64,000 bases of DNA from Faecalibacterium prausnitzii (GTDB lineage: Bacteria; Bacillota; Clostridia; Oscillospirales; Ruminococcaceae): assembly GCF_019967995.1 (NCBI RefSeq), contig NZ_CP065377.1, positions 1,984,001 through 2,048,000 of the forward strand, written 5' to 3'. Shown in pieces: positions 41,622-52,186 of this stretch. A model generated the notes under the pieces. It had not been told where the DNA came from and ran no database searches. It saw only the letters and a program-made list of their open reading frames with translations. Each line of letters begins with the position of its first letter. Position 1 is the first letter of the stretch. A program made the position numbers and the translations under genes.

Positions 41622-42562
41622 TGGCTAAGGCATCGGATTTTGAGGGCAAGAAGCAGGACGAACTGTTCTACTTCGTCGAATACTCTCCGGAAGAAGCCGA
41701 GCGCATCGGCTATTCCAACTATTCCTACTGGGGTTCCGTCATCCAGAACTTCCTCAAGCAGAAGGTTGCTGTCTTCTGCCTGATCCTGTTCCTGGCACTG
41801 AGCGTGTTCTCTTTCATCGCACTGGCCATTGGCAAGTACGATTACACCACCCTGATCTCGGATACGAGCAAGGCATTCATCAAGCCGAACAGCGAATACT
41901 GGTTCGGCACCGACAACCTCGGCCGTGACTACTGGTGCCAGGTGTGGTACGCCACCCAGGTCTCCATCCGTCTGGCTCTGGTCGTTGCCGTTGGCGAGAG
42001 CATCGTCGGCGTCATCTTCGGCCTGATCTGGGGCTACGTCCGCAGCCTGGACCGCTTCTTCACGGAGCTGTACAACCTGATCGACAACGTGCCCTATATC
42101 ATCTATATGACCCTGATCGCCCTGATGGTCGGTCAGAGCTTCTGGATCATGGCCATTTCGATGATCGCCATCAACTGGCTGTCCATGGCGCGCCGTGTCC
42201 GTAACATGGTCTTCATGTTCCGTGACCGCGAGTACAACCTCGCTTCCCGCTGCCTTGGCACCCCGCTGTGGCGTGTTCTGACCAAGAACATCCTGCCGTA
42301 TCTGGTCTCTGTCATCATCCTGCGCATGGCGCTTTCCATCCCCGGCACCATCAACCTGGAGTCTACGCTGTCCTACCTGGGCCTGGGCCTGGGCATCGAC
42401 ACCCCGTCTCTGGGCCTGCTCCTGAGCAAGGTGCGCGGCTTCTTCCTGGATTACCCGTACCTGCTGGTCTTCCCTGCATCCATCGTGTCCATCATCTCGA
42501 TCTCGTTCTACATCATGGGCAACGCTTTGTCGGATGCGGCAGACCCGCGCAACCACGTTTGA
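41621..42562 (+). CDS. oppC: Oligopeptide ABC transporter permease OppC
   Basis: A 313-residue permease. A cytoplasmic N-terminal stretch of about 45 residues precedes the first membrane helix (about 48-70); the typical OppC segment EYWFGTDNLGRDYW follows, then five helices with the ATPase-contact loop DREYNLASRCLGTPLWRVLTKNILP. The ending NALSDAADPRNHV is characteristic. It shares the TGATG junction with oppB, so translation is coupled. Confidence 0.95.
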   Translation: MAKASDFEGKKQDELFYFVEYSPEEAERIGYSNYSYWGSVIQNFLKQKVAVFCLILFLALSVFSFIALAIGKYDYTTLISDTSKAFIKPNSEYWFGTDNLGRDYWCQVWYATQVSIRLALVVAVGESIVGVIFGLIWGYVRSLDRFFTELYNLIDNVPYIIYMTLIALMVGQSFWIMAISMIAINWLSMARRVRNMVFMFRDREYNLASRCLGTPLWRVLTKNILPYLVSVIILRMALSIPGTINLESTLSYLGLGLGIDTPSLGLLLSKVRGFFLDYPYLLVFPASIVSIISISFYIMGNALSDAADPRNHV

Positions 42563-42584
42563 TAGATTGGAGAGAGAAACGTAA

Positions 42585-43640
42585 ATGGATAGAAAACCGA
42601 TTATCTCTGCCAAAGACGTGGAGATCACTTTTAGCCTGCGCGGCCGCAAACTGAACGCCATCCGCAAGTGCTCGCTGGATCTGTATGAAGGCGAGACCCT
42701 CGCCATCGTCGGCGAGTCCGGCTCCGGCAAGTCCGTGTTTACCAAGACCTTTGTGGGTATGCTGGATGCCAACGGTACCATCACCGGCGGCTCCATCCTG
42801 TACGAAGGCCGCGATATGACCAAGTTCACCGAAAAGGACTGGCTTGGTGTCCGCGGTAAGAAGATCGCCATGGTCATGCAGGACCCGATGACCAGCCTGA
42901 ACCCGCTGAAGAAGATCGGCAAGCAGATCCAGGAGAGCATCGAGCATCACCAGGGCCTGAAAGGCGAAGCCGCCAAGAAGGCCGCCATTGAGATGCTGGG
43001 CAAGGTCGGCATCCCCGACCCGGAGCGCCGCTACGAGCAGTATCCGCACGAGTTTTCCGGCGGTATGCGCCAGCGTGTCGTCATCGCCATTGCAGCAGCC
43101 TGCCGCCCGCAGATCCTGATCTGCGACGAGCCGACCACCGCACTGGATGTGACCATCCAGGCGCAGATCCTGCAGCTCATCCGCGATCTGCAGAAAGAGC
43201 TGGGCATGTCCGTCATCTACATCACCCATGACCTGGGTGTTGTGGCCAACGTGGCAGACCGCGTGGCCGTCATGTACGCCGGCCAGATCGTGGAATACGG
43301 CACCGTTCAGGAGATCTTCTACGACGCATGGCATCCCTACACCTGGGCGCTGCTGCAGGCGCTGCCGCAGCTGGGCACCAAGGGCGAGAGCCTGCCCACC
43401 GTGGACGGCACTCCCCCGAACCTGTTCAACGAGATCCATGGCGATGCTTTCGCCCCCCGCAACAAACACGCGCTGGCGATCGACTTCGTGGCAGAACCTC
43501 CGTTCTTCCAGGTGTCCGAGACCCATGCAGCAAAGACCTGGTATCTGGACCCGCGCGCGCCCAAGATTGAGCGCCCGCACTCCATCCAGAACCTTCGTGA
43601 GAAAATGGGAAAGATGGGAGGTTCCAACTTAAATGGCTGA
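42585..43640 (+). CDS. oppD: Oligopeptide ABC transporter ATPase OppD
   Basis: A 351-residue ATPase with Walker [10 protein letters not shown] (about residues 46-54), Q-loop [10 protein letters not shown], signature FSGGMRQRV, Walker [13 protein letters not shown], and H-loop YITHDLGVV. The C-terminal oligopeptide/dipeptide transporter extension contains [13 protein letters not shown]; the cysteines of the Fe-S-type motif seen in some OppD proteins are absent here. It powers the importer as a heterodimer with OppF. It begins 22 bp after oppC and overlaps oppF by 8 bp. Confidence 0.95.
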   Translation: MDRKPIISAKDVEITFSLRGRKLNAIRKCSLDLYEGETLAIVGESGSGKSVFTKTFVGMLDANGTITGGSILYEGRDMTKFTEKDWLGVRGKKIAMVMQDPMTSLNPLKKIGKQIQESIEHHQGLKGEAAKKAAIEMLGKVGIPDPERRYEQYPHEFSGGMRQRVVIAIAAACRPQILICDEPTTALDVTIQAQILQLIRDLQKELGMSVIYITHDLGVVANVADRVAVMYAGQIVEYGTVQEIFYDAWHPYTWALLQALPQLGTKGESLPTVDGTPPNLFNEIHGDAFAPRNKHALAIDFVAEPPFFQVSETHAAKTWYLDPRAPKIERPHSIQNLREKMGKMGGSNLNG

Positions 43641-44574
43641 GCGTGAAAAGCTGATTGAGCTGAAAGACCTTCAGATCACCTTTGGCTCTGGCAAAAAGAA
43701 ATTTGTGGCTGTGGACCATGTCAATTTTGACATCTACAAGGGCGAGACCTTCTCGCTGGTCGGCGAGTCCGGCTCCGGCAAGACCACCATTGGCCGTGCC
43801 ATCTGCCGCATCAACCCGACCTCCGGCGGCGACATCCTCTTCAAAGGCCAGAAGATCAACGGCAAGATCTCCAAAGAGCTGGACCAGGAGGTCATCCGCA
43901 AGATCCAGATGATCTTCCAGGACCCCATGGCATCCCTGAACGAGCGCGCCAAGGTCGAGTACATCGTGGCCGAGGGTCTGCTGAACCACCACCTGTACAA
44001 AGACCAGGAAGACCTGCACAACAAGGTCATGGACGCGCTGCACGAAGTCGGCCTGCTGCCGGAGTTCGCTTCCCGCTTCCCGCACGAGTTCTCCGGCGGC
44101 CAGCGTCAGCGCATCGGCATCGCCCGTGCTCTGGTCATGCAGCCGGAGTTCATCGTGGCCGATGAGCCCATCTCGGCTCTGGACGTCTCCATCCGCGCAC
44201 AGGTGCTGAACCTGCTGAACGAGATGAAGAAGAGCCGCGGCCTGACCTACCTGTTCATCGCACATGACCTGTCGGTCGTCCGGTTCATCTCGGACCGCAT
44301 CGCCGTCATCAGCAAGGGCCGTATCGTGGAGCTGGCCGAGGCGGAAGAGCTGTTCCTCCATCCGCTGCACCCCTACACCAAAGCCCTGCTGAGCGCCGTT
44401 CCCATCCCCGACCCCGCTCTGGAGAAGAACAAGAAGCTGCTTGTTTATGATCCGTCCATCCACGATTACAGCGTGGAGAAGCCGGTCTGGGAAGAGATCG
44501 CCAACGGTCACTTCGTCTATGGCAACCAGCGCGAGCTGGAAGGCTACCGCAAGGAGTACGAAAGCCAGCTTTAA
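43633..44574 (+). CDS. oppF: Oligopeptide ABC transporter ATPase OppF
   Basis: A 313-residue ATPase with Walker [11 protein letters not shown]-loop [10 protein letters not shown], signature FSGGQRQRI, Walker [13 protein letters not shown], and H-loop FIAHDLSVV, plus the C-terminal [16 protein letters not shown] extension typical of OppF/DppF. It is the last gene of the importer operon, ending before a strong terminator. The ribosome binding site GGGAGG lies within the end of oppD. Confidence 0.95.
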   Translation: MAEREKLIELKDLQITFGSGKKKFVAVDHVNFDIYKGETFSLVGESGSGKTTIGRAICRINPTSGGDILFKGQKINGKISKELDQEVIRKIQMIFQDPMASLNERAKVEYIVAEGLLNHHLYKDQEDLHNKVMDALHEVGLLPEFASRFPHEFSGGQRQRIGIARALVMQPEFIVADEPISALDVSIRAQVLNLLNEMKKSRGLTYLFIAHDLSVVRFISDRIAVISKGRIVELAEAEELFLHPLHPYTKALLSAVPIPDPALEKNKKLLVYDPSIHDYSVEKPVWEEIANGHFVYGNQRELEGYRKEYESQL

Positions 44575-44607
44575 GCTGAACCGCTTTCCGGTATTTTAAC
44601 ACAAATG

Positions 44608-44645
44608 CCCCGCCGTTTGAGGGAGACCTCAGCGGCGGGGTTTTG
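44608..44645 (+). terminator. Terminator of the opp operon
   Basis: Stem CCCCGCCG-TTTGAGG / CCTCAG-CGGCGGGG with a GAGA-type loop, followed by TTTTG. Confidence 0.9.
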
Positions 44646-44825
44646 TGCTGTTATCACCTTTCCTGGTAGGAGAGGCCTTTGCAGGCCGGGTAACCCCTGC
44701 TGGACGCGGAAAGTCGTTTTCTATCGAAAACAGAAATGCTCCGCTGTCGAGACCAGCGGCATCTATACGATGCTGTGGATCTCAACAGCGGAGCACTCTA
44801 TTTTATGAGCTAGACGGAGAGGTTC
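44646..44825. repeat. Inverted-repeat-rich spacer between oppF and gpmI
   Basis: It contains a loose CTTTCC ... GGAAAG hairpin (about 44659-44713), a small GTTTTC-TATC-GAAAAC hairpin, and a long inverted repeat at 44737-44795 (TGCTCCGCTGTCGAGA / TCTCAACAGCGGAGCA, 27-nt loop) that may act as the gpmI terminator although the T-run on the minus side is poor. No gene seen. Confidence 0.5.
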
Positions 44826-46352
44826 TTACTCCACGATGATGCTCTTACCGGTCATCTCTGCGGGGACAGGCAGACCGATATAGGGCAGCATGGTGGGCGC
44901 AATGTCGGCCAGGCAGCCGCCCTCGCGCAGCTTCACATCGCCGCAGCCAATGGCCACAAAGGGCACCACATTGGTGGTGTGTGCGGTGAAGGGCGTGCCG
45001 TCGGGGTTCTTCATCTTCTCTGCATTGCCGTGATCGGCGGTCAGGAAGGCGCAGCCGCCCGCATCCAGCACAGCGGTGACAACTTCCTTGACGGCAGCGT
45101 CCACGGCCTCTACGGCCTTCACAGCGGCCTCAAAGACGCCGGTGTGGCCGACCATGTCGCAGTTGGCGAAGTTCAGGATGATGACATCATACTTGCCGCT
45201 CTCGATCCGCTGCTTGCACTCTGCAGCGACCTCCGGAGCGCTCATCTCCGGCTGCAGGTCGTAGGTGGCCACCTTCGGGCTGGGGATGACGCAGCGGTCC
45301 TCCCCCGCGTAGGGAGCCTCGACACCGCCGTTGAAGAAGAAGGTGACGTGTGCGTACTTCTCGGTCTCGGCGATGCGCAGCTGGGTCTTGCCGTTCTCGG
45401 ACAGGTACTGGCCCAGAACGTTCTTCAGCTCCACGGGAGGATAGGCGACCTCGCAGTTGGGCATGGTAGCGTCATACTCGGCCATGCAGACGTAGTGGAC
45501 CTGCTTGCGGCCGCCGCGGCGCTCAAAGCCGGTGAAGGCGTCGTCGCAGAAGATGCGGGTCATCTGGCGGGCACGGTCGGGGCGGAAGTTCATGAAGATG
45601 ACGGTGTCGCCGTCCTGCACACGGCCGCCCTCGCAGGTGACACAGGGCAGAACGAACTCGTCGGTCTTGTCGTTGGCGTAGGATGCCTCGATCGCCTCTG
45701 CAGCGTTGGCATACCGCTCGCCCTCGCCGTAGACGAACGCCGCGTAGGCCTTCTCCTCACGGTCCCAGTTGTTGTCGCGGTCCATGGCGTAGTAACGGCC
45801 GGAGACGCTGGCGATCTTGCCGATGCCCAGCGCGTCGAGCTTGGCCTGCAGGTCGGCCAGGAAGCCCTTGCCGGAGTGCGGGTCGGTATCACGGCCGTCG
45901 GTGATGCAGTGGAGATAGACCTCCTTGGCACCCATGTGCTTGGCCATTTCCAGCACACCGAACCAGTGGTCAGCGTGGCTGTGGACGCCGCCGGTGCCGA
46001 CCAGGCCCATCAGGTGGATGGCCTTCCCTGCGTCGATGGCAGCTTTCATGTTCTTGACGAGGACCGGGTTCTTGAGCATCTCGCCGTCCTGGATGGACTT
46101 GGTGATGAGGGTCAGCTGCTGATAAACGATGCGGCCTGCGCCCATGTTGGTGTGGCCGACCTCAGAGTTGCCCATCTGGCCGTCGGGCAGGCCGACTGCC
46201 ATGCCGGAAGCGTCGATGGTGGTCATGGGGTACTTTGCCATCAGAGAGTCGATAAACGGCTTGTTTGCGGCAGCCACAGCGTTGCCATAGGTCTCGTTGG
46301 GGGTCCAGCCAAAGCCGTCCATGATGCAGAGCATTACGGGTTTCTTGGACAT
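44826..46352 (-). CDS. gpmI: 2,3-bisphosphoglycerate-independent phosphoglycerate mutase
   Basis: A 508-residue manganese-dependent iPGM that interconverts 3- and 2-phosphoglycerate. The metal-binding and phosphoserine motifs are visible: MDGFGW near residue 11, GNSEVGHTNMG with the catalytic serine (about 61-71), ITDGRDTDP, NFANCDMVGHTG, and TADHGNAEKM near the end. It follows pgk and tpiA in a lower-glycolysis block on the minus strand, each gene separated by a terminator-like hairpin. GGAG precedes the ATG. Confidence 0.97.
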   Translation of the reverse strand: MSKKPVMLCIMDGFGWTPNETYGNAVAAANKPFIDSLMAKYPMTTIDASGMAVGLPDGQMGNSEVGHTNMGAGRIVYQQLTLITKSIQDGEMLKNPVLVKNMKAAIDAGKAIHLMGLVGTGGVHSHADHWFGVLEMAKHMGAKEVYLHCITDGRDTDPHSGKGFLADLQAKLDALGIGKIASVSGRYYAMDRDNNWDREEKAYAAFVYGEGERYANAAEAIEASYANDKTDEFVLPCVTCEGGRVQDGDTVIFMNFRPDRARQMTRIFCDDAFTGFERRGGRKQVHYVCMAEYDATMPNCEVAYPPVELKNVLGQYLSENGKTQLRIAETEKYAHVTFFFNGGVEAPYAGEDRCVIPSPKVATYDLQPEMSAPEVAAECKQRIESGKYDVIILNFANCDMVGHTGVFEAAVKAVEAVDAAVKEVVTAVLDAGGCAFLTADHGNAEKMKNPDGTPFTAHTTNVVPFVAIGCGDVKLREGGCLADIAPTMLPYIGLPVPAEMTGKSIIVE

Positions 46353-46380
46353 AAATGGTATCTCCTTTGATTTTGAACTA

Positions 46381-46428
46381 AAAAGCGCCCGGCTTCAGCG
46401 CTTGCAAACGGCGCGGCCGGGCGCTGGG
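46381..46428 (-). terminator. Terminator after tpiA
   Basis: Minus strand: GCGCCCGGC ... GCCGGGCGC with a loop of about 20 nt, followed by TTTTTAG, just upstream of gpmI. Confidence 0.8.
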
Positions 46429-46472
46429 GTGATTTGCAAAAGGCAGTGTGCGATGCGGGGAAGCTCTCTTTC

Positions 46473-47243
46473 TCAGCCCTTGGTCGCAGCGTTGACGATG
46501 ACTGCAAAATCCGGAGCCTTCAGGGATGCGCCGCCGATCAGGCCGCCATCGACGTCCTTCTTGCTCAGCAGCTCTTCGCAATTCTTTGCGTTCATGCTGC
46601 CGCCATACTGCACAGTGGTCGCCTCGGCCACGGCCTCGCCGTAGACCTCGCCGATGACCTTGCGGATCTGGCCGCAGACTTCCTCTGCCTGGTCTGCCGT
46701 AGCGGTCTTGCCGGTGCCGATGGCCCAGATGGGCTCATACGCGATGACGACGTTGGCCATCTGCTCTGCGGTGACATCGCGCAGAGCGATCTTGGTCTGC
46801 ATCCGGACCAGCTCCTCGGTCACGCCCTCTTCGCGCTGCTCCAGGCTCTCGCCCACGCAGATGATGACCTTCAGGCCCGCGTTCAGCGCAGCCAGAGCGC
46901 GCTTGTTGACGGTCTGATCGGTCTCTGCGAAGTACTGGCGGCGCTCGGAGTGGCCGACGATGACGTACTCCACGCCCAGATCCACCAGCATCTCTGCGCT
47001 GATCTCACCGGTGAACGCACCGGACTTCTCGAAGTGGACGTTCTCAGCACCGACATGGATGTTGGTGCCCTTGGTCTTTTCCACAGCCGTCACCAGATCG
47101 GTGAACGGAGTGCAGATGACGACCTCGCAGGAAGCATCCTTGACGGCAGGGATCAGCTCGTCCACCAGCTTGGCTGCTTCCGAAGCGGTCTTGTTCATCT
47201 TCCAGTTGCCTGCAATGATTGCCTTACGCTTTGCCTTATCCAT
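46473..47243 (-). CDS. tpiA: Triosephosphate isomerase
   Basis: A 256-residue TIM barrel that interconverts dihydroxyacetone phosphate and glyceraldehyde-3-phosphate. The active-site residues are present: K15 (GNWKMN), H98 (VGHSERR) and E170 ([14 protein letters not shown]), followed by the phosphate-gripper YGGS. Codon use is biased as in other highly expressed genes here. It lies between pgk and gpmI on the same strand. GGAG precedes the ATG. Confidence 0.98.
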   Translation of the reverse strand: MDKAKRKAIIAGNWKMNKTASEAAKLVDELIPAVKDASCEVVICTPFTDLVTAVEKTKGTNIHVGAENVHFEKSGAFTGEISAEMLVDLGVEYVIVGHSERRQYFAETDQTVNKRALAALNAGLKVIICVGESLEQREEGVTEELVRMQTKIALRDVTAEQMANVVIAYEPIWAIGTGKTATADQAEEVCGQIRKVIGEVYGEAVAEATTVQYGGSMNAKNCEELLSKKDVDGGLIGGASLKAPDFAVIVNAATKG

Positions 47244-47275
47244 GATCTCTATCTCCTTCTATTTACCTACGTACC

Positions 47276-47309
47276 AAAAAAGGTGCGGCGGCGCCATGCC
47301 GCCGCACCT
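47276..47309 (-). terminator. Terminator after pgk
   Basis: Minus strand: AGGTGCGGCGG / CCGCCGCACCT with a loop of about 10 nt, then TTTTTTGG, between pgk and tpiA. Read-through would make tpiA and gpmI submolar to pgk. Confidence 0.88.
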
Positions 47310-47333
47310 CGATCCTGCTGTTGCGAGCGCGAA

Positions 47334-48542
47334 TTATGCGTTCTGGATGACAGCGATGCCGGGCAGCTCCTTGCCCTCCAGATACTCCAGAGAAGCGCCG
47401 CCGCCGGTGGAGATGTGGGTCATCTTATCGCCCAGACCCATCTGCTGGACTGCTGCTGCGCTGTCGCCGCCGCCGATGACGGTGGTAGCGCCGCTCTCAG
47501 CCATAGCCTGTGCCACAGCCAGGGTGCCTGCTGCCAGAGTCGGGTTCTCGAAGACGCCCATGGGGCCGTTCCAGACAACGGTCTTGGAAGCCTTGACGGC
47601 CTCAGCAAACAGCTTGGTGCTCTCCGGGCCGATGTCGCAGCCTTCCATATCGGCAGGCATTGCGGTCACGGGCACAACGGTGGTCTCGACGGGTGCGTCG
47701 ATGGGATCGGGGAAGTCCTTGATGCAGACGGCATCGACGGGCAGGAGCAGCTTGACGCCCTTCTCCTGAGCCTTTGCCATCATCTCCTTGCAGTAGTCCA
47801 GCTTGGAGTCATCGCACAGGCTCTTGCCGACTTCGTAGCCCTGTGCCTTGACGAAGGTATAAGCCATGCCGCCGCCGATGATCAGGGTATCGACCTTCTC
47901 CAGCAGGTTGGAGATGACGTTCAGCTTATCGGCGACCTTTGCGCCGCCCAGGATGGCGGTGAAGGGACGCTCCGGGTCGTTGACGGCATTGCCCAAGTAC
48001 TTGATCTCCTTCTCCATCAGGTAACCGACAGCGGTATCCTTGACGTAGTCGGTGACACCAGCGGTGGAGCAGTGTGCGCGATGGCAGCTGCCGAAAGCGT
48101 CATCCACGTATGCGTCCGCCAGAGAAGCCAGCTCCTCGGAGAACTCCGGCATGTTCTTGGTCTCTTCCTTGCGGAAACGGGTGTTCTGGAGCAGGACAAC
48201 GTCGCCGTTGTTCATGGCAGCCACAGCAGCCTTTGCGTTCTCGCCCACGACGTTGTCGTCGTCTGCGAACACAACGGTCTTGCCCAGCTTTGCGCTCAGG
48301 GCAGCTGCAACGGGAGCCAGGCTGAACTTTGCCTCAGGGCCGTTCTTGGGCTTGCCCAGGTGGCTGCACAGGATGACCTTTGCGCCATCATTGAGCAGCT
48401 TCTGGATGGTGGGCAGAGCTGCGTTGATGCGGTTCTCGTTGGTGATGACGCCGTCCTTCATCGGGACGTTGAAGTCGCAGCGGACCAGAACCTTCTTGCC
48501 GCAGTAATTCTCGTCGTCGATCGTCTTCTTACCTAAACCCAT
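47334..48542 (-). CDS. pgk: Phosphoglycerate kinase
   Basis: A 402-residue enzyme transferring phosphate from 1,3-bisphosphoglycerate to ADP. It shows [14 protein letters not shown] (residues 18-31), the substrate-binding arginine segment [26 protein letters not shown] and the C-terminal GGGDSAAAV nucleotide site with [14 protein letters not shown]. It is the first gene of the pgk-tpiA-gpmI block, with a strong promoter at 48622-48650 and GAGGAG upstream of the ATG. gap is not in the window. Confidence 0.98.
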   Translation of the reverse strand: MGLGKKTIDDENYCGKKVLVRCDFNVPMKDGVITNENRINAALPTIQKLLNDGAKVILCSHLGKPKNGPEAKFSLAPVAAALSAKLGKTVVFADDDNVVGENAKAAVAAMNNGDVVLLQNTRFRKEETKNMPEFSEELASLADAYVDDAFGSCHRAHCSTAGVTDYVKDTAVGYLMEKEIKYLGNAVNDPERPFTAILGGAKVADKLNVISNLLEKVDTLIIGGGMAYTFVKAQGYEVGKSLCDDSKLDYCKEMMAKAQEKGVKLLLPVDAVCIKDFPDPIDAPVETTVVPVTAMPADMEGCDIGPESTKLFAEAVKASKTVVWNGPMGVFENPTLAAGTLAVAQAMAESGATTVIGGGDSAAAVQQMGLGDKMTHISTGGGASLEYLEGKELPGIAVIQNA

Positions 48543-48621
48543 GGTAATAAACTCCTCTCAAATTCTTTTCATCGGAATCGAATTTCACTCGTTATCGGGG
48601 CTTGCCTCCCCGTACACTTCT

Positions 48622-48650
48622 ATTATAAACAAAAACTGTGTGGTTTGCAA
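48622..48650 (-). promoter_or_regulatory. Promoter for pgk
   Basis: Minus strand: -35 TTGCAA (48645-48650), 17-nt spacer, -10 TATAAT (48622-48627), with an approximately 75-nt leader. Confidence 0.8.
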
Positions 48651-48746
48651 GGACAGGCAATAGATAATTTATTAACAAACTTTCCCCGTATCCCGGTGGA
48701 AATGTGTCTATTTTGACTGAAAGGCGGAGCAACTCCCCTTTTTCAT

Positions 48747-48788
48747 GAAAAAAAGAACCTCTGAAAAGCATTTTTTCCAAAGGTTCCC
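48747..48788 (-). terminator. Terminator after the ribbon-helix-helix gene
   Basis: Minus strand: GGAACCTTTG ... CAGAGGTTC followed by TTTTTTT. Confidence 0.85.
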
Positions 48789-48793
48789 TTCTC

Positions 48794-48997
48794 TTATTTG
48801 AGATCCAGTTCCGGCGGCAGGTCGATCTCATCTGAGACATACTTGCCATTCTTCTTCCGTTGACGCACACACTCGGTGAGCAGATACTCGATCTGTCCGT
48901 TCACCGAGCGGAAATCATCTTCAGCCCACGCGGCAAGGGCTTCGTAGAGCTTCGCGTTCAGGCGGAGCGGGATCTGCTTTTTGGGTTCTGCTGCCAT
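48794..48997 (-). CDS. Arc/CopG-type ribbon-helix-helix protein
   Basis: A 67-residue protein. The N-terminal [36 protein letters not shown] segment fits the beta-strand plus two-helix RHH fold that binds DNA as a dimer, with alternating polar residues (Q, P, R, N) on the strand. The last 15 residues are acidic ([12 protein letters not shown]). Its ATG overlaps the stop of the upstream SPFH gene by 1 nt (TGATG), so it is translated by coupling. It is not paired with a toxin; regulation of the SPFH gene or a link to membrane stress is possible but unproven. Confidence 0.82.
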   Translation of the reverse strand: MAAEPKKQIPLRLNAKLYEALAAWAEDDFRSVNGQIEYLLTECVRQRKKNGKYVSDEIDLPPELDLK

Positions 48998-49998
48998 CAG
49001 TAGAGGCTGCCGCTGTTCACAATGGGCTGAGCGTCACGGTTGCCGCAGAGCACGACCAGCAGGTTGGAGACCATTGCTGCCTTGCGCTCATCGTCGAGCT
49101 CGACCACCTTGTTTTCATTCAGGCGTTCCAGTGCCATTTCCACCATGCCGACGGCACCGTCCACGATCATCTTACGGGCGTCGATGATGGCGCTGGCCTG
49201 CTGGCGCTGCAGCATGACGGCTGCGATTTCCGGCGCGTAAGCCAGATAGGTGATGCGAGCTTCGATGATCTCGATGCCGGCCTCGGTCACATTTTTCTGG
49301 ATCTCGTCCTGGATGCGCTTGGCCACGACCTCGGACGAACCGCGCAGGCTGCCTTCGTCGGCGATACCGTCACCGGTGGTGTCCACATTGGGGGCCACAT
49401 CATAGGGGTAGACCCGCACGACGTTGCGCAGGGCGCTGTCGCACTGAAGGGACAGGTACTCTTTGTAGTTGTCCACGTTGAAGACGGCTTTCGCGGTATC
49501 GGTCACGCGCCAGATGACGGCAATGCCGATCTCCACCGGGTTGCCCAGGCAATCGTTGATCTTCTGGCGGGAGTTGTTCAGGGTCATGATCTTGAGGGAG
49601 ATCTTTTTGCCATCCTGCTCCCGGCTCGCCTGCACAACGGGCATCTTCTGGACATCGCCGCTCTGGCTCAGCACTGTGCCTGCGGCGGGGTTGACGGAGG
49701 TGCAGAAGGGATTCACCCAATAGAAGCCCTCCCCTTTCAGGGTGCCGATGTAATCACCGAAGAGGGTCAGCACCAATGCTTCCTCCGGCTTCAGCACCTT
49801 CAGGCCGCAGAGCAGGAAAATGCCGACGATGCCATAGACGATGCTCAGCACCAACAAAATCACGCCCGGCACGTTATGTTCTGTCGTGAGCAGTATCCCA
49901 CCCAGCACGAACACGATGATGGCCGCAACATAGCCGAGCAAGGTCAGCAGCAGCATCGTCATTCCGTTCTTCTTCGTTTGCAAGATCTTCTCTTCCAT
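48997..49998 (-). CDS. SPFH/band 7 domain protein
   Basis: A 333-residue SPFH protein with two N-terminal membrane segments (about residues 14-38 and 44-64), the second running straight into the SPFH domain ([33 protein letters not shown]). C-terminal helices contain [34 protein letters not shown]. This matches the subgroup with a paired hydrophobic anchor that typically lies beside small RHH genes. It probably oligomerises at the membrane. The ATG at 49998 has AAGGAGG upstream. It has its own promoter (50048-50076) and is coupled to the RHH gene. Confidence 0.88.
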   Translation of the reverse strand: MEEKILQTKKNGMTMLLLTLLGYVAAIIVFVLGGILLTTEHNVPGVILLVLSIVYGIVGIFLLCGLKVLKPEEALVLTLFGDYIGTLKGEGFYWVNPFCTSVNPAAGTVLSQSGDVQKMPVVQASREQDGKKISLKIMTLNNSRQKINDCLGNPVEIGIAVIWRVTDTAKAVFNVDNYKEYLSLQCDSALRNVVRVYPYDVAPNVDTTGDGIADEGSLRGSSEVVAKRIQDEIQKNVTEAGIEIIEARITYLAYAPEIAAVMLQRQQASAIIDARKMIVDGAVGMVEMALERLNENKVVELDDERKAAMVSNLLVVLCGNRDAQPIVNSGSLY

Positions 49999-50047
49999 GT
50001 AAGATCCCTCCTTATCGGGTCTGGAAGTGTTTCTATCTGATATCAAA

Positions 50048-50076
50048 ATCATATCATGTTGTATTTCATCTGTCAA
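50048..50076 (-). promoter_or_regulatory. Promoter for the SPFH-RHH operon
   Basis: Minus strand: -35 TTGACA (50071-50076), 17-nt spacer, -10 TATGAT (50048-50053). Confidence 0.85.
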
Positions 50077-50087
50077 GAGGAAACAAC

Positions 50088-50123
50088 AAAAAAGGCACCC
50101 TCGCCTTTCGACGAGAGTGCCTT
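50088..50123 (-). terminator. Terminator after rplL
   Basis: Minus strand: AAGGCACTCTCG / CGAGGGTGCCTTTTTT with a TCGAAAGG loop. Confidence 0.9.
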
Positions 50124-50169
50124 CATTTCAAGAATCGAAATTCAAGAAAGAACGTTCAGGGGGATCAAA

Positions 50170-50544
50170 TTACTTGATCTCGACCTTAGCGCCAGCCTCT
50201 TCCAGCTTCTTCTTGATGTCCTCAGCCTCAGCCTTGGAAGCCTTCTCCTTGACAGCCTTGGGAGCGCCGTCAACGATAGCCTTAGCCTCCTTCAGGCCCA
50301 GACCGGTGATCTCCTTGACCAGCTTGATGACCTGCATCTTGGTAGCGCCAGCCTCAGCCAGGATGACGTCGAACTCGGTCTTCTCTTCCTCAGCGGCAGC
50401 AGCAGCGCCAGCAGCAGCGGGAGCAGCAGCAGCAACAGCGGAAACACCGAACTCTTCGCAGTAAGCGTCGATCAGTTCCTTCAGCTCCAGGACGGACAGC
50501 TCCTTGACGGAGTCGATGATGGCAGTAATCTTCTCAGAAGCCAT
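50170..50544 (-). CDS. rplL: 50S ribosomal protein L7/L12
   Basis: A 124-residue stalk protein: N-terminal dimerisation helices ([19 protein letters not shown]), an Ala-rich hinge (about residues 37-53), and the C-terminal factor-binding domain ([34 protein letters not shown]). It recruits translational GTPases to the ribosome. It follows rplJ by 72 bp, as usual, and ends before a strong terminator. Confidence 0.98.
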   Translation of the reverse strand: MASEKITAIIDSVKELSVLELKELIDAYCEEFGVSAVAAAAPAAAGAAAAAEEEKTEFDVILAEAGATKMQVIKLVKEITGLGLKEAKAIVDGAPKAVKEKASKAEAEDIKKKLEEAGAKVEIK

Positions 50545-50616
50545 GGTAATAACCCTCCAATATAAATGGTTTTGTGTTTGTTGATTTCAGATCGTTAAGC
50601 AGCAGTCACGCAGCAA

Positions 50617-51132
50617 TTAAGCAGCGGGCTCTTCCTGCTTGTCGGCATAAGCCTGCATTGCAACAGCCAGACCAGACAGAGTGCTGGTGAGGGCGCCTGC
50701 AAACATGGACAGCATGCCTTCGCGGTTGGGCAGCTTTGCGATGGCGTTGGTCTCGGCAGCGTCCATGACCTTGCCTTCCATGAAGCCAGCCTTGACGACG
50801 AACTTCTTGGACTTATCGCCATCCTGATACTTGCACAGGATGCGGGCAGCGGACATGGGATCTTCCTCGTGAGCAAAAGCGATAGCGGTATCGCCCTTGA
50901 ACTGCTCAGCCAGGCCCTCCAGAGAGGTACCCTTAACAGCCAGACGCAGCATGGTGTTCTTCACGACCATATAATCGACGCCTGCCTCACGCAGCTCCTT
51001 ACGGAGCTTGGTGTCGTTCTCGACGTTAATGCCGCCGTAAGCGACGACGCAGCCGGAAACCGCACTCTCAAACTTTGCCTTCAGATCAGCGACATAAGCC
51101 TGCTTCTCAGAAAGAATCTTTGCACTGGGCAT
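50617..51132 (-). CDS. rplJ: 50S ribosomal protein L10
   Basis: A 171-residue stalk base protein with VADLKAKFESAVSGCVVAYGGI near the start, the typical LRKELREAGVDYMVVKNTMLRLA, and a C-terminal helix that carries L7/L12 dimers. It is transcribed with rplL from the promoter at 51310-51338, behind a leader that matches the L10 autoregulatory type. AAACGAGGTG precedes the ATG. Confidence 0.98.
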   Translation of the reverse strand: MPSAKILSEKQAYVADLKAKFESAVSGCVVAYGGINVENDTKLRKELREAGVDYMVVKNTMLRLAVKGTSLEGLAEQFKGDTAIAFAHEEDPMSAARILCKYQDGDKSKKFVVKAGFMEGKVMDAAETNAIAKLPNREGMLSMFAGALTSTLSGLAVAMQAYADKQEEPAA

Positions 51133-51303
51133 TCGGTTTCACCTCGTTTCAAAAACTTGTATCGAACACTGAAACTCAGAGATCAAAAAAGCCTCTTTCC
51201 CGCACTGTGTCCGAGAAAGAGGCATAAAACAACATTATGCGCGTTTCTCGGCAGGCGGCTTAGCCTTACGCTGGGTTCCAGCACCTGCTGTCTCAAAAAC
51301 AGC
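51133..51303 (-). promoter_or_regulatory. L10 (rplJL) autoregulatory leader with attenuator
   Basis: A leader of about 170 nt. In RNA sense it shows GACAGCAGGUGCUGG followed by AAGGCUAAGCCGCCUGCCGAG, the kink-turn-type L10-binding region of ribosomal protein leaders, and then a strong terminator (51185-51223). L10-L12 binding to such a leader normally promotes termination when ribosomal protein is in excess. Confidence 0.8.
51185..51223 (-). terminator. Attenuator terminator in the L10 leader
   Basis: Minus strand: GCCTCTTTCTCGG ... GCGGGAAAGAGGC followed by TTTTTTGATC. Confidence 0.9.
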
Positions 51304-51309
51304 ATGATT

Positions 51310-51338
51310 ATTTTACCGCAAACGCGCGGTGTTGTCAA
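51310..51338 (-). promoter_or_regulatory. Promoter of rplJL
   Basis: Minus strand: -35 TTGACA (51333-51338), 17-nt spacer, -10 TAAAAT (51310-51315). Confidence 0.88.
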
Positions 51339-51364
51339 GTGCTTTTTTGAAGATTTTTTATTTT

Positions 51365-51421
51365 CCTCTCTTTGGCTCCCATAATAGGGAAGCTGGCTGC
51401 GCCAAAGCGCAGACTGAGAGG
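51365..51421 (+). repeat. Palindromic intergenic repeat, copy B
   Basis: CCTCTC, then GGCTCCC-ATAATA-GGGAAGC, then GGCTGCGCCAAAGCGCAGAC, then TGAGAGG. Outer CCTCTC/GAGAGG arms and both inner hairpins match the other copies, with more divergence. It lies between rplA and the rplJL promoter. Confidence 0.7.
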
Positions 51422-51436
51422 TTTTATTTCTTCAAA

Positions 51437-52129
<693 letters not shown>

Positions 52130-52186
52130 TGTATATCCTCCTATGTGGTCATGCGGGCAGTTTTATGCCCTCCCACTGTTGTTGTC

